Notes: a model not told the origin generated them from the sequence alone. DNA of 64,000 bases from Pusillibacter faecalis (GCF_018408705.1 NZ_AP023420.1:2170001-2234000); one strand, 5' to 3'. Positions 42,404-51,779 are shown, numbered from the stretch's first letter. A program made the numbers and translations.

Positions 42404-42421
42404 ACAAAATAATCATTTTGT
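42404..42421 (-). repeat. Inverted repeat IR2 of the putative promoter switch
   Basis: ACAAAATAATCATTTTGT. The centre AATC is the reverse complement of the GATT in IR1. TTGACA spans its left edge (42401-42406), with TATATT at 42427-42432, 20 bases away, a long spacing for a promoter. Confidence 0.88.
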
Positions 42422-42455
42422 TGCAATATATTTATGAGGTAAATTGCGGGCCAAA

Positions 42456-42473
42456 ACAAAATAATCATTTTGT
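42456..42473 (-). repeat. Third copy of the repeat (IR3)
   Basis: The same 18 bases as IR2, in the same orientation, 52 bases further on. IR1-IR3 inversion or IR2-IR3 deletion are both possible in principle. Confidence 0.88.
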
Positions 42474-42635
42474 ATACAGTTGGAGGACTGTCATTGCCAG
42501 GCACTGTGGAGTAGCACATGATTTGCAACTGCTCAGGCCCCAGAGTGACGCAAAACAACTGCTGCCCGGTAGGGCCTCAACAACGTGGACCCTGGATAGT
42601 CGCGGATTTCATATCACATGAAGGAGGAAGAATTG
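42474..42635 (+). promoter_or_regulatory. Leader of the SLH surface-protein gene
   Basis: A 160-base leader between IR3 and the start codon. It contains a hairpin GCCCGGTAGGGC (42564-42575) and GTGACGCAAAAC (42545-42556), which resembles one strand of the c-di-GMP-I riboswitch core (GACGCAAAGC). Other core parts are not evident, so the riboswitch idea is weak. AAGGAGGAAG lies just before the start codon. Confidence 0.35.
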
Positions 42636-45600
42636 ATGCGGAAGAAGTGTTTAGCAGGCATTATGGTGTTGTGTTTGTTGCTATCCATGATGCCAACCAT
42701 GGCCTTTGCCACAGAGGCGGAGTGTACGAAGACGGAAGGCTGCACAGCAGTGGCCCATGAGGAAGGCTGTCCGGCCGCAGATCCTGCCGGTGGTGGCGAC
42801 GGCAATGACCCCACGGTGCTGCTGGACGAACCAGCAGACGGTTATACAGAGTGGACAAGTACAGATTCCCTGCCGACGAGCGGCACCTACCGCCTGGCTA
42901 CAAATGTGACGGTGACAGAAAAAACCACTGTGGGCGGATGGGCCAGTTCTCGCCCAGAGACTCCAGCTAAGGTTTTAACACTGGACCTGAATGGCCACAC
43001 CATTACGGCAACCAATGGACAGGCGTTTTTTGTTCAGACCTCTGGTGGCTTGGTCATTGAGGATAGTAAGGGTAATGGCAAGATTACCAATCAAGATGCG
43101 GGTTCTTCTAATTTGATTTATGTCGGTGGCAGCTTTGAGCTGAAGAGTGGAACATTGGAAAACGCCGCTTCCAACGGTTATGCGCTCTTCTTGAACTCTT
43201 CCAGCACAGCCACCCTTTCTGGCGGTACCGTGATCAACACTGCAAAGGGTGGCTCTGCAGTGCAAGTCAATTCGTCTGCCAATTTGACTATGACGGCCGG
43301 CGAGATCCAAAATACCGTGGACGGCGGGAATGCTGTTTATGTCAATGGTAACGCCGGCACCTTTACCATGGAGGGCGGCAAGGTTACTCAGGAATCTACA
43401 TATAGCTCTTCCGCCGCCATCTATGCGAATAATAGTGCCACATCCGTTTCCATTTCCGGCGGAGAGGTCGTGTCCAATTCCATGGGCGTCTATGCCGCGT
43501 TTACTCCGGTCTCTGTGACTGGCGGCACCTTCCAGACGAAGAGCCATGCGTTTCAGACCCGCAACACGACCATTGAACCTGCCGCAGGCAAAACAGTCAG
43601 CGTAGACAGCGAAGGTGCTGTTTTCTATACGTTCAGCGAATCCAATAACAAGATTGTGGACGGCGAGTTTACTGCTCCCGCGCTGACGAAATCTTATACG
43701 CAAGAGGAGGCATCGAACCTCACGGTCTCCGGCGGCACGTTTGATATTCAAAACATAGCGGCTTCGACAAATGACAATTCCGAGATCACCATCAGCGGCG
43801 GCACTTTTGAAAAGGCCGTTCCGGATCTGGATCGGTATTTAGATACGGACAAAGAGATTCAGATCCAGCCCGATGGCTCCCTGATCGTGGGAGAGAGCAG
43901 CGGTGAAACGCCTGCTGATCCTGTAAGCGTGACCATCAACGGCGGCGAGACCAACTCTTTTGGTACCCTGGCTGCCGCGATTGAAGAAGTCAACAAAGCC
44001 AGTGCAGGAGGCAGCATCACGGTTAGTCTTGGCAAGGACCAGATCGTAACTGAGACTATTCAGATCAATAAGGACCTGAACGTGACCCTGGACCTGGGCG
44101 GCAAAACTCTGCGGGGGCCGGACAGTGGGTACACGATCCAGTTTGGAAGCTTTGATAAGGGCAGCGCGACCAAGCCCGAAGATTGTGAGTATACCAACAG
44201 CGGCACGCTTACCTTGACGAATGGAGCCGTGATTGGCTATCGGGGAATCCTCAATTATTTTGGAAATGTGGTATTGGATCAGGGTCTTACCCTGACCACC
44301 ACAGAGCGAGTTGTGAATACCTATGGCGGTAAGATCACCGTTCAGGGCGCAAAGCTGAAAAGCACAACGGCATTTGGCGTGGGGCTGTTCAACAGCTTCT
44401 ATCCCTTTGACTTCAATGCCAGCTCGGCAGTCACAAACAGTACGCACGAAAAAAATAAGAGTGCGGAGTTTGTGATGACGGCCGGTTCTATTGATGTGGT
44501 CTACTATCCAGTATCCGGGAATAATCAGCGGTCGGCTGGTACAAAAGCCACCATCACAGGTGGTACCCTGACAGCCAGTGAAGAGTATACCGCCATTTAC
44601 TGGCCTATGGAGGGTGAACTGACAGTCGGCGGTGATGCAGTTATTACTGGAGGAACAGGAATTGAGGCCAAGATGGGTACCATCACCGTCAAAGAGAACG
44701 CGCAGATTATCGGAACAGCTGCATATAAGGCTGACGAGCCTACAAACGGTGGTTCGTCCCCTGAGGGTTCTGCCCTGCTGCTTACCTCGCAGATGTATGG
44801 CGCAGAGGGACAGTATCAAACCAGCAATCTGCTGACGGTCAATATTATCGGTGGCACCCTGACCAGTCAAAAGGGCAATGCTGTGACTGTCTACAATACA
44901 GAAAAAAACACGGCCCAGACGACCCATGTCACGGTGTCTGGTGGGCAAGTCAATGGCAAACTGTCCGGAATCACCTCTGTGACCACAGGTGAGAATACAG
45001 TGACCACCAACGGGAACACCCAGACTACCAGCAAGTCCAACACAACATTGACGGTCTCCGGCAGCGTGGCTCCTGCCTCTATCAACGCGGATGGCAGCAC
45101 AGCTTATTTTGCTAACGTCACGCAGGCGATTGCAAGTCTGGACCCCGACGCTACGGAAAAGACACAAATCTCTGTTTTTGGCAATTCCACGATTTCCACG
45201 GATGTAGAGCTGCAAGAAAACATCACTCTGGTGGTAGCGCCCGGCGTGCAGCTGACCGCCGACGTGACCTCAGGTGAGAGTGAGAAGGTGGTCGTCACGG
45301 AGCAGGACGCAAACGGGAATACGGTCTATAAGCTCGTTGCAAAACCCGAAAATCCCGAACAAACCTATGTCGCCTCGATTACCGCAAACGGCCAGACCGC
45401 CTACTTTGATACCCTGGCGGCTGCTGTCAAAACGGTGCAGAGCGGGCAGACGATCACACTGCTGAAAAATAGCGATACGACAGGGACTATTACGATCTCC
45501 AGAGCAGTGACCTTTACGCTGGACCCTAAAACCTTTACCATGAAGGACACCATTGCTGCCGGAAGCGGGTTTGTCCTCACCAGAAGCGGCAATACCTATA

Positions 45601-46481
45601 CGGTCAGCGTCTACACGCCCCCCACGCCGGTGACGCCTGATGACAATAACAGCAGTGGCAGCTCCTCCGATCATGATTCTGATTACACCATCTCTCTGCC
45701 TTCCAGGACCCCTGGTGGGACTGTCAAGGCAAGCCCCCGCTATGCAGAGTCCGGTGAGACAGTGACCCTGACAGTGACACCGGACGCCGGATATGAGCTG
45801 GACAACCTGAGCGTTACGGACCGTAAGGGCAATGAGGTGAAACTGACTGAAAAGGGCGATGGACAGTATACCTTCAAGATGCCAAACTCCCGCGTGGAGG
45901 TTCAGGTTGCCTTCACCAGAGTTTCGTCCCTGCCCTTCGCGGATGTTGCAGAGGACGCCTGGTTCCGCAGTGCGGTGGAGTATGTCTATGAGAACGGCCT
46001 GATGAACGGCACCACAGCCACCACCTTTACCCCCAATGCCACCACCAGCCGAGGAATGATCGTGGCGATTCTCTGGAGGCAGGCCGGCAGCCCCACAGTG
46101 GACTACCTGATGGAATTTAACGATGTAGCGCCGACGGCGTACTATGGGGAAGCCGTCCGCTGGGCCGCCAGCGAAGGAATTGTGGGCGGCTATGGCGACG
46201 GTCGATTTGGCCCCAATGACACCATTACCCGTCAGCAGCTGGCGGCCATCCTGTATCGGTTTGCTCAGCAGCAGGGCTATGACACATCTGCCCGAGCCGA
46301 CCTGAGCGGATATGCTGATCTTGGCGCGGTCAGCTCCTATGCAGTGGAGGCGCTTCAGTGGACCAATGCCGAGGGGCTGGTTAATGGCACCAGTGCCACT
46401 ACACTGTCTCCCGGCGGAAATGCAACCCGGGCTCAGGCGGCGGTGATCCTCAGCCGTTTCTGCCAGAGTATTGCACAATGA
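42636..46481 (+). CDS. Large secreted SLH-domain surface protein with beta-helix-like repeats
   Basis: A 1281-residue exported protein. It has a signal peptide (MRKKCLAGIMVLCLLLSMM...AFATEA, cleavage near 26) and a long region (about 80-980) of right-handed beta-helix-like repeats with recurring ISGGTF, VTGGTF and LTLDLNGHTI patterns. An InlB/Flg_new-type repeat follows (GGTVKASPRYAESGETVTLTVTPDAGYEL, about 1025-1090), then three C-terminal SLH domains (about 1100-1281, e.g. FADVAEDAWFRSAVEYVYENGLM). SLH domains bind pyruvylated wall polymers, so it is displayed on the cell. It could act in adhesion or as S-layer-associated protein. It lies directly downstream of the putative invertible promoter. 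ATG 42636 has AAGGAGG upstream. Confidence 0.9.
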   Translation: MRKKCLAGIMVLCLLLSMMPTMAFATEAECTKTEGCTAVAHEEGCPAADPAGGGDGNDPTVLLDEPADGYTEWTSTDSLPTSGTYRLATNVTVTEKTTVGGWASSRPETPAKVLTLDLNGHTITATNGQAFFVQTSGGLVIEDSKGNGKITNQDAGSSNLIYVGGSFELKSGTLENAASNGYALFLNSSSTATLSGGTVINTAKGGSAVQVNSSANLTMTAGEIQNTVDGGNAVYVNGNAGTFTMEGGKVTQESTYSSSAAIYANNSATSVSISGGEVVSNSMGVYAAFTPVSVTGGTFQTKSHAFQTRNTTIEPAAGKTVSVDSEGAVFYTFSESNNKIVDGEFTAPALTKSYTQEEASNLTVSGGTFDIQNIAASTNDNSEITISGGTFEKAVPDLDRYLDTDKEIQIQPDGSLIVGESSGETPADPVSVTINGGETNSFGTLAAAIEEVNKASAGGSITVSLGKDQIVTETIQINKDLNVTLDLGGKTLRGPDSGYTIQFGSFDKGSATKPEDCEYTNSGTLTLTNGAVIGYRGILNYFGNVVLDQGLTLTTTERVVNTYGGKITVQGAKLKSTTAFGVGLFNSFYPFDFNASSAVTNSTHEKNKSAEFVMTAGSIDVVYYPVSGNNQRSAGTKATITGGTLTASEEYTAIYWPMEGELTVGGDAVITGGTGIEAKMGTITVKENAQIIGTAAYKADEPTNGGSSPEGSALLLTSQMYGAEGQYQTSNLLTVNIIGGTLTSQKGNAVTVYNTEKNTAQTTHVTVSGGQVNGKLSGITSVTTGENTVTTNGNTQTTSKSNTTLTVSGSVAPASINADGSTAYFANVTQAIASLDPDATEKTQISVFGNSTISTDVELQENITLVVAPGVQLTADVTSGESEKVVVTEQDANGNTVYKLVAKPENPEQTYVASITANGQTAYFDTLAAAVKTVQSGQTITLLKNSDTTGTITISRAVTFTLDPKTFTMKDTIAAGSGFVLTRSGNTYTVSVYTPPTPVTPDDNNSSGSSSDHDSDYTISLPSRTPGGTVKASPRYAESGETVTLTVTPDAGYELDNLSVTDRKGNEVKLTEKGDGQYTFKMPNSRVEVQVAFTRVSSLPFADVAEDAWFRSAVEYVYENGLMNGTTATTFTPNATTSRGMIVAILWRQAGSPTVDYLMEFNDVAPTAYYGEAVRWAASEGIVGGYGDGRFGPNDTITRQQLAAILYRFAQQQGYDTSARADLSGYADLGAVSSYAVEALQWTNAEGLVNGTSATTLSPGGNATRAQAAVILSRFCQSIAQ

Positions 46482-46512
46482 AGGATTGTCAGCTTTCGAA
46501 GCTGCAATAGTG

Positions 46513-46542
46513 AAGGGGCGGAGTGAAAACTCCGCCCCTTTT
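46513..46542 (+). terminator. Intrinsic terminator of the SLH surface-protein gene
   Basis: AAGGGGCGGAGT and ACTCCGCCCCTT pair perfectly around GAAA, followed by TTC. It lies 31 bases after the stop codon. Confidence 0.92.
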
Positions 46543-46737
46543 CATATTTAGAGACAAATGATCGTTGATGGAAGGTTTTTTGAGATTTTGCTTTCTGATG
46601 GGATAGAAACCATGCGCTGGCACTCCACCGGCTTCCAGAAGCAATGAGCCGCTCATGAAGAACCCTGAGCTGGGTGAACATGTATTTCATCACAGATACT
46701 TATGGGAGAAACCAGGATTCAACAAGGCTTCTGGTGC
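46543..46737. other. Intergenic region before the NACHT gene
   Basis: About 200 bases with no recognisable gene or RNA. Nothing specific is seen apart from the promoter at its right end. Confidence 0.4.
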
Positions 46738-46766
46738 TTGTCGAGAATAAAGAACTGTAGTAAAAT
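46738..46766 (+). promoter_or_regulatory. Candidate sigma-A promoter of the NACHT gene
   Basis: TTGTCG (46738-46743), a 17-base spacer and TAAAAT (46761-46766), about 80 bases before the start codon. Confidence 0.55.
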
Positions 46767-46848
46767 AGGGAGTATGGAGGATTGTTTTCTATAGAGAATA
46801 CGATTTTGACCCCCTGATCGGGGATGGACAGGAAAGGAGTGCGCACAG

Positions 46849-48963
46849 ATGTTGATTCAAGCACAGGTGTTAGCTGCCAGTTCCCTTACAACAGATCAGA
46901 TCATTGACGTCGTAGCAATCCTTGTTCCTTTGCTGATTGCATTTGCAGGGGGAATCTTTCTGATTTACAGGTGGAGGCACAGAGCGGAGCGAACTGTGCG
47001 GATTGACGCATATAACAAGCTCCACCATGACGCACAGGAAATTGTCAAGAGTCATGAGCGGGAAAGCGTCTTTTTTCAAGAGGACCGCACCCTGCAAAAG
47101 AGCTTTTCAAAGAATATGACGCTTATCAATGTGGACACGGACAGTCAGTATACGAATGAGCTGCCCCATTTTGAGGGGTCCTATTTGATTACCGGTGAGG
47201 CGGGCTGTGGGAAATCCGAAATTTTGAAGCATGATTTTCATACATGCTGGCGTCGGCAATGCAGGAGGCGCCGGCTCTCTGCCAAGACAGGCACTTATTA
47301 TTTTGACGCGGAAGCACTATTGAATTTGCTCAAGGAGGACGGTAGACGGAGAAGAGAGGAGCTTTTGGCAAGAATCAAAGCGGCAAGACTTCGTAAACTG
47401 CTTTTGTATGTTGATGGTGTGGATGAACTGACAGATGACAATATGGAGCGGTTCCGGCAGATCCTGGCGGAAATCCAGGACAGTGTGCAGGTGTTGGTTC
47501 CACGGTTCAGCTGCCGCACAGAATTTGCCAATAAACATTTACAGGAGAACCATTTTGACCATCGATATGCAGTAAAGCCCTGGGAACAGGTACAGCTGGC
47601 CGTCCTTTCAGACCGGATTCTCGACAGTTTGAAGGAGGAGCACTTTCCCAGGCTGCAAGCTGTCAGAAATGATATGAGGCATGGAGAAATTCCGTGGAAC
47701 TTTATCAACTCTCCACTGCTGCTAAAGCTGCTGCTTTATATGAAACTGTATGGGCAGCACGATATCGCGCTAACTTCAAACAAGTTTTCCTTTTACTCGG
47801 AATTCTTCCGTACGTTGATCAGTGTTTATCAAGGCCGAAACCACCATGCCTCCTATGATGTGGACCATGAGATTGACGAGGTTGCTAAAGCGGTTTTCGA
47901 TGCGTATACGAATGGGGAAAAAACGGTTTCGTCTTTTCCGTCCTTGGCACCGATTTTAAAGCAGAGATCTGGCCAGAGAGATGAGAAGGTAGGGCTTACC
48001 CATGAGACCTTTTATGAGTATCTTGTGGCCAGATACTATCACATCCAATTTCAAAAGGATACGTTGTCCAGAGAGTGCGTGGACGTGATGAAAAGTCCCT
48101 ATTCGAATGACTTTGCGGATTTTATCACAGACGCCTTTTCCGCTGACTCGGAAGAGCAGCAGATTCTTACAATGAAATTGATGGTTCGGCTCTATGCATA
48201 TACCTTACTGCCGTCTGTTAGGGACATGCTTCAGCGGCAATTTGCAATCGAGAATCTTTGCGACCAAACACTGTCCGACTCCATGAATGACACGCTGTCT
48301 GCAGTCAGCGAAAAGCAAAATCCGTTTCTGACCCTGAAATACGAGATTATCTTCCGCATGGGGCGGTTTCCGCCGGAGATCGAACGGGATATGCGTATCC
48401 GTTTTCTGGAGTTTGTCTATGAATATGATACCAACACAGGTGCAAAGTATGATCAGCCCTATTTCGAAGCGGTTTTGAAGCGATGCTGTGCAATCAGTGC
48501 ATCTTTTCTTGGAGGAGAGCGAGTGGAACTGGACTATATCAGGCATATGCTGGATTTTGGAACCTATCCGTATGACGAGAATTATGATTTGGCAAACCGT
48601 TCCCACACATTGGTGTATTACTCCGATGTGCCAGACAGCAATCTTGATACATTCCGGGACCGCCATGCGGAAAACTCGTGGTCGTTTGCCCGTGCCAAGC
48701 GGATGGAACGGCTTGCCTTTCCACTGCCGGATTCCATTTCCGATATGACAGCCAAAGAGAAAAAGAAATTTTATTTCCGGGCCTTTGACATTGCGACCAT
48801 CTACACATTTTTGCGAAGCCGGCCTCACCAGACCCTGAGCCCGGAAGAACTTCACATCCTTACAGATTTCAAGATTGATTTCATAGGGATGAGTGACGAG
48901 CGCCGAACCATCCTGCGGGATATGAAGGAGGAGACCTTGAGGCTGGCTCAAAGCAGAGGATGA
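46849..48963 (+). CDS. Membrane-anchored NACHT-type STAND NTPase
   Basis: A 704-residue protein. One N-terminal membrane segment (about 19-41) is followed by a basic stretch. The NTPase domain has Walker A GEAGCGKS (116-123) and Walker B LLLYVDGVDEL (184-194), with the D-G-x-D-E pattern typical of NACHT rather than NB-ARC. The motif THETFYEYLVARYY (about 385-398) is the conserved NACHT-associated winged-helix end. The C-terminal 300 residues are helical without a recognised repeat or effector domain. Bacterial NACHT proteins often act in anti-phage defence; here the membrane anchor might be the effector. It has its own promoter and no obvious partner gene. Function is not proven. Confidence 0.82.
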   Translation: MLIQAQVLAASSLTTDQIIDVVAILVPLLIAFAGGIFLIYRWRHRAERTVRIDAYNKLHHDAQEIVKSHERESVFFQEDRTLQKSFSKNMTLINVDTDSQYTNELPHFEGSYLITGEAGCGKSEILKHDFHTCWRRQCRRRRLSAKTGTYYFDAEALLNLLKEDGRRRREELLARIKAARLRKLLLYVDGVDELTDDNMERFRQILAEIQDSVQVLVPRFSCRTEFANKHLQENHFDHRYAVKPWEQVQLAVLSDRILDSLKEEHFPRLQAVRNDMRHGEIPWNFINSPLLLKLLLYMKLYGQHDIALTSNKFSFYSEFFRTLISVYQGRNHHASYDVDHEIDEVAKAVFDAYTNGEKTVSSFPSLAPILKQRSGQRDEKVGLTHETFYEYLVARYYHIQFQKDTLSRECVDVMKSPYSNDFADFITDAFSADSEEQQILTMKLMVRLYAYTLLPSVRDMLQRQFAIENLCDQTLSDSMNDTLSAVSEKQNPFLTLKYEIIFRMGRFPPEIERDMRIRFLEFVYEYDTNTGAKYDQPYFEAVLKRCCAISASFLGGERVELDYIRHMLDFGTYPYDENYDLANRSHTLVYYSDVPDSNLDTFRDRHAENSWSFARAKRMERLAFPLPDSISDMTAKEKKKFYFRAFDIATIYTFLRSRPHQTLSPEELHILTDFKIDFIGMSDERRTILRDMKEETLRLAQSRG

Positions 48964-49160
48964 GGCCGTCAAACAGGCGCCCGGTCAGGACATTACTGAT
49001 CCCAAGCGTGAGTTTGTGAGCCGGGGCTGCTGAGCAGGCAGGGGTTGTTGGCAGCCGGGAGAAATCCTGGAAGTCGGCCTCTGATTTTGTCTCTTTCCTA
49101 TCCTAGCAAATGAAAAACGGGGTTTTGGCAATTAGCAGACAACATTTGTTCAGAATATGA
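48964..49160. other. Intergenic region after the NACHT gene
   Basis: About 200 bases without a gene. No clear RNA or repeat is seen before the terminator at 49161. Confidence 0.4.
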
Positions 49161-49214
49161 AAAGGACTCCTGTCCGAACCCTGTTTGGAGGTTCGGACAG
49201 GAGTCCTTTTTGGC
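49161..49214. terminator. Bidirectional terminator between NACHT gene and catabolic operon
   Basis: AAAGGACTCCTGTCCGAACC pairs perfectly with GGTTCGGACAGGAGTCCTTT around a 9-base loop, with A and T runs on the two sides. The very long stem (20 bp) serves both convergent transcripts. Confidence 0.92.
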
Positions 49215-49240
49215 GAGCTATGTAGTGTGCTTTGCCAGAT

Positions 49241-50422
49241 TTAGATGACGCCCTTTCGAGAGAGCGCAGAGAGCTCCGCAGGAGTATAGCCGATGGAGGC
49301 CAGGATTTTTGAAGTATCTTCTCCCAGCATCGGGGCGGCTTTCATGATGCTGTCTTCCTCATAGGAAATTTTAATGGGAGTTCCAGTGATGGTGATCTTT
49401 CCCATACCGGGCTGGTCAACTTCCCAGAGCATATTTCTAGCTCTGGTCTGGGGATGGTTCACCAGCTGTTCAATATTTTGAATACGGCCGAAGGGGATAC
49501 CCGCTGCCAGGATCATTTCCTCCAGCTCCTGGACGGTCTTGGTGGTGCTCCAAGCCTCAATCTGAGGCTTGAGGGCGGCGTAGTGGTTGCAGCGCTCAAA
49601 GTTCGTGACAAAGCGGGAGTCTTGAGGCAGCTCCGGCCGGCCCATCATGTCGCAGAGCTTGGCAAACATCTCATTGGTGCCGCAGGCGAGAACAAACATG
49701 CCGTCCTTTGCTTGGAAGGAGTCAAAGGGGGCGATGGCCTGATCGCTGTTGCCGCTGCGGGAGTGGAGCTCCCCCAAAATGGTGTAGTCGATGACGAAGT
49801 GATCCATGATGTGAATCATGGTGTCCACCATGGCAACGTCCACATGGCCGCCTTCACCGGTTTGCTCACGCTTGTAGAGGGCCATGAGAATGCCGATGGC
49901 CAGAAGCGCGCCGGTATAGTTGTCGGCGATTGCGGGGCCCACCTTGGTGGGCAGTCCATCGGCAAAGCCAGTGACATCCATCATGCCGCCCATGGCCTGG
50001 GCCACAATGTCATAGCAGGGGCGGTGCGCCAGCTCGCCGTTCAGACCAAAGCCGGTGATGTTGGCGTAAATGATTCGGGGATTGATGGCTTTCATGGCCT
50101 CATAGGAAAAGCCCAGCTTTTCCAGCACACCCACCTTGTAGTTCTCGCAGACCACATCTGCGGTTTTTAAAAGCCGGCGAAAGACCTCTTTTCCCTCTTC
50201 GGACTTCAAGTCCAGGGTAATACCGGATTTATTCCGGTTCAAACAAGCATGAAAACCGCTTTCACCGTTTTTCATGGGGCCCCAAGTGCGGACCTGGTCG
50301 CCAACGCCGGGACGTTCAATCTTGATGACCTCTGCGCCATGATCTGCTAGGTTCATGGTGCAAAAGGGGCCGGCGTATGCCTGAGATAAGTCGAGGATTC
50401 TCACTCCCTCTAATGGCCTCAT
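49241..50422 (-). CDS. CaiB/BaiF family (type III) CoA-transferase
   Basis: Family III transferases move CoA between carboxylic acids without net ATP use. The 393-residue product has PLEGVRILDLSQAYAGPFCTMNLADHGAEVIKIERPGVGD at the start, NRNKSGITLDLKSEEG near 70 and the catalytic Asp in GPAIADNYTGALLAIGILMALY near 170. The Gly-rich C-terminal part (LPQDSRFVTNFERCNHYAAL, IPFGRIQNIEQLVNHPQTRAR) is normal. It is the last gene of the operon. Its likely job is to activate the acid intermediate as a CoA thioester; the substrate is unknown. Confidence 0.92.
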   Translation of the reverse strand: MRPLEGVRILDLSQAYAGPFCTMNLADHGAEVIKIERPGVGDQVRTWGPMKNGESGFHACLNRNKSGITLDLKSEEGKEVFRRLLKTADVVCENYKVGVLEKLGFSYEAMKAINPRIIYANITGFGLNGELAHRPCYDIVAQAMGGMMDVTGFADGLPTKVGPAIADNYTGALLAIGILMALYKREQTGEGGHVDVAMVDTMIHIMDHFVIDYTILGELHSRSGNSDQAIAPFDSFQAKDGMFVLACGTNEMFAKLCDMMGRPELPQDSRFVTNFERCNHYAALKPQIEAWSTTKTVQELEEMILAAGIPFGRIQNIEQLVNHPQTRARNMLWEVDQPGMGKITITGTPIKISYEEDSIMKAAPMLGEDTSKILASIGYTPAELSALSRKGVI

Positions 50423-50446
50423 AGTATGATATCTTACCTTTCCAAA

Positions 50447-51625
50447 TTAAAATCTGCAGTTTTCCACCAACATGGCGATTCCCTGGCCCCCGCCGATACA
50501 CATGGTGACAAGGCCGGTTTTTTCGCCCCGGTCCCGGAGCTCATCCAGGACTTTGATGGTAAGGATTGCCCCGGTGCCGCCCATAGGATGCCCCAGAGCA
50601 ATTGCCCCACCGTTGACGTTGACCTTCGCCATGTCAAAGCCCAGTTCCCGGCAGCATGGAACCGCTTGGGCAGCAAAAGCCTCATTAATCTCGATAATGT
50701 CAATATCCCTCAGGGTTTTTCCAGCTTTCTTCAAGAGCTTCGGCGTCGCGGCCATGGGCCCCATACCCATAAAGTGGGGATGGACGCCGGCCACGGCATA
50801 GCCGGTGATCTTGCCAAGGGGCTTCAGACCCAACCGATCCGCCAGCGCCTTATCCATGAGGACCAGGGCAGCAGCACCATCGCAAAGGGGAGAGCTGTTG
50901 CCCGCCGTTACCAGATCACCTCGGTATGCAACGGGAGTTAGTCGTCCTAAGGATTCCATCGTGGTCTCCGGACGGATGGTCTCGTCCCGCTTGATGCGGA
51001 TGGGGGCGCCCTTGCGCTGGGGAACGGAGACTTCCATCACACTCTCGTCGTAGAATCCACGGTTCCAGGCGGCATCGGCCAGCTCATGGGACCGCAGGGC
51101 AAACCCGTCGCACTCCTGACGGGTCATGTGAAACTTTTCCCCTACATTCTGCGCGGTGTCCACCATGGGACACTCGCCAATGGCATCCGTGACACTGGGG
51201 GGATCATAGAACATCTCAGGACAGGGAACCTGAAAGGCCTTCTTGGGCTTTGCCATGATCCAGGGGCGCGTGGAGTCGCTCTCCACGCCGCCGGCTACCA
51301 CCACGTCATAAAAGCCGGACTGGATGGACATGGCGGCAAAGGCCACGGCGTTGGCGCCGGAGCCGCACTCCCGGTCCACCTTGATGGCAGGGACTTCCAT
51401 GGGGAGGCCGGCAGCCAGCGCCGCGGCGCGAGCAATATTTTGCCAGTCGTTATTCAAGATATTTCCAAAGATGACGTCGTCAATCAGCGCGGGGTCAATA
51501 CCGGCGCGGCGAACAGCCTCCCGGATAGCAAGGGCGCCCAGGTCCGCCGCGGTGATAGAGGACAGAGCCCCGCCTACCCTGCCCACGGGCGTGCGTACCA
51601 TGGATACAATCACAGCTTCTCTCAT
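50447..51625 (-). CDS. Thiolase family acetyl-CoA acyltransferase
   Basis: A 392-residue thiolase. Active-site residues are visible: nucleophile Cys in KVDRECGSGANAVAFAAMS (near 89), His in NVNGGAIALGHPMGGTGA (near 348) and second Cys in LVTMCIGGGQGIAMLVE (near 378). The start MREAVIVSMVRTPVGRVGGAL fits the family, and ATG 51625 is chosen over an upstream in-frame ATG that lacks a ribosome site. Within the operon it may cleave a 3-ketoacyl-CoA to acetyl-CoA. It lies 24 bases before the CoA-transferase gene. Confidence 0.94.
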   Translation of the reverse strand: MREAVIVSMVRTPVGRVGGALSSITAADLGALAIREAVRRAGIDPALIDDVIFGNILNNDWQNIARAAALAAGLPMEVPAIKVDRECGSGANAVAFAAMSIQSGFYDVVVAGGVESDSTRPWIMAKPKKAFQVPCPEMFYDPPSVTDAIGECPMVDTAQNVGEKFHMTRQECDGFALRSHELADAAWNRGFYDESVMEVSVPQRKGAPIRIKRDETIRPETTMESLGRLTPVAYRGDLVTAGNSSPLCDGAAALVLMDKALADRLGLKPLGKITGYAVAGVHPHFMGMGPMAATPKLLKKAGKTLRDIDIIEINEAFAAQAVPCCRELGFDMAKVNVNGGAIALGHPMGGTGAILTIKVLDELRDRGEKTGLVTMCIGGGQGIAMLVENCRF

Positions 51626-51779
51626 GCTGAATGATCCTTCCTCTCTGCTGCGCTGGGGGCACAGAAAGAATGCCCACACAGCAAGCTGTAATGAAATTTA
51701 GGAGACAGCCACCGCAGGCGAGGCGCGAGCATCTGAAACGGGAGTCGGGAGGACCGCTCCTCGTACGGCGGCACAGAGA

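Larger units (their letters stand above)
42193..42473. other. Putative invertible promoter region
   Basis: The segment between IR1 and IR2 (229 bases with repeats) or IR1 and IR3 (281 bases) holds a bidirectional terminator and, on the other side of it, a promoter pointing left. In the present orientation the promoter faces the recombinase gene and the terminator lies between it and the surface-protein gene. After inversion the same promoter would face the surface-protein gene with no terminator between. This reading is an inference from layout; the repeats, terminator and recombinase are seen directly. Confidence 0.7.

Noticed and set aside
42193..42473. Reading the three 18-base repeats as a CRISPR array
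   Set aside because: The copies are in mixed orientation, unevenly spaced (about 190 and 34 bases between them) and palindromic; no cas gene is near.
43839..46478. Long antisense frames opposite the SLH surface-protein gene
   Set aside because: The translations have no recognisable domain. The plus strand has signal peptide, repeats and SLH domains.
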